From assembly GCA_014762505.1 (NCBI GenBank), contig JABURS010000032.1, forward strand, positions 1-64,000: a DNA stretch of 64,000 bases. Reading direction: 5' to 3'. A program made the position numbers and the translations under genes. Source of the DNA: Chromatiales bacterium. Its GTDB lineage: Bacteria > Pseudomonadota > Gammaproteobacteria > SpSt-1174. How positions within the stretch are numbered: position 1 is the stretch's first letter; each line of letters starts with the position of its first letter. Positions 63,839 to 64,000 of the stretch are shown here, piece by piece. A model generated the notes under the pieces. The model had not been told where the DNA came from and ran no database searches. It saw nothing but the letters and a program-made list of their open reading frames with translations.

Positions 63839-64000
63839 GTGATCGGATACCTGCACATCGACGGTCGCTGGCGCGAGATGACCGAGGCGGATCGCCTGGA
63901 TGGCGAGACGCTGTTCTGGCTGGACTTCACCCATCACGAGGACGACTGGCCTGCCGTGCTCGAGCGCCTGGGTGGCCATGCCGTGCACGAACGCCACGTG
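63839..64000 (+). CDS. probable CorA-family metal transporter, N-terminus (truncated by window end)
   Basis: A GTG-started frame open to the window end (54 codons), preceded by GGGGAAGGGA. The translation has LFWLDFTHHEDDWPAVLERL, with the xWxDxxx-then-leucine-rich pattern of the CorA/ZntB N-terminal domain. The diagnostic C-terminal GMN motif lies outside the window, so the family call is tentative. Confidence 0.5.
   Translation, partial: MIGYLHIDGRWREMTEADRLDGETLFWLDFTHHEDDWPAVLERLGGHAVHERHV

Overview
The window is 64 kb of high-GC chromosome from a gammaproteobacterium. The evidence is the gene set: rlmJ, uup, rimO, rluE, greB, hemW-rof, rph-rdgB, degQ and a c-di-GMP gene complement. Two sulfurtransferases, an LDH-type malate dehydrogenase and a short malic enzyme would suit a sulfur-oxidising or environmental lineage (Chromatiales-like), but this is inference from gene content; no rRNA is present. 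Genes are dense, mostly in short operons, on both strands.

Layout. 0-9 kb: signalling and small envelope genes (HDOD-GAF, FHA, UspA, greB, a LOG gene that looks frameshifted, an App1-type phosphatase, lipoproteins). 9-13.6 kb: a membrane diguanylate cyclase coupled to an unusual pentad-repeat protein, phosphofructokinase and mercaptopyruvate sulfurtransferase. 13.7-20.2 kb: cold-shock protein, rlmJ, a BaiN/HI0933 flavoprotein, a 2OG-Fe(II) oxygenase, hemerythrin, cardiolipin synthase and a periplasmic rhodanese. 20.5-25.2 kb: an RNA-metabolism block (uup, RRM protein, rhlE, second csp). 25.2-31.4 kb: a PDC sensor, a GNAT enzyme, tRNA-Gln, rplM-rpsI, a candidate small RNA, a thioredoxin-like ferredoxin, a DUF481 porin-like protein and glcF.

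31.4-33.3 kb is the accessory region. It is AT-richer and holds three unrelated small ORFs in one orientation with integron-type attC recombination sites and no integrase in view. Beside it is tRNA-Phe, whose 3' tail and terminator are duplicated. The same arrangement occurs at tRNA-Gln, 5.4 kb away, and both loci carry a shared 26-bp motif in the intervening DNA.

33.3-49 kb: yggX-mutY, a barrel-protein gene broken by a nonsense codon and a 107-bp-arm perfect palindrome, asmA, a DUF2333 gene with a phosphatase-like protein that lacks its catalytic residues, molybdopterin genes (moaC, moaD, moaE) around a Gcr-type membrane gene, a proteostasis cluster (degQ, cbpA, hsp20, BON), then yicC, rph and rdgB. 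49-64 kb: a PhnD-like lipoprotein translationally linked to a GGDEF-EAL protein, hemW-rof, rimO, an AT-rich intergenic region with two inverted consensus DnaA boxes before rpmE, a secreted nuclease, an M48 protease, malic enzyme, mdh, a flap-type exonuclease, rluE and the start of a probable CorA-family gene.

No large undescribed system such as a defence island, BGC or phage is visible. The most novel signals are the small integron cassette cluster, the paired tRNA-tail duplications, the candidate anti-Shine-Dalgarno small RNA and the pentad-repeat partner of the cyclase.
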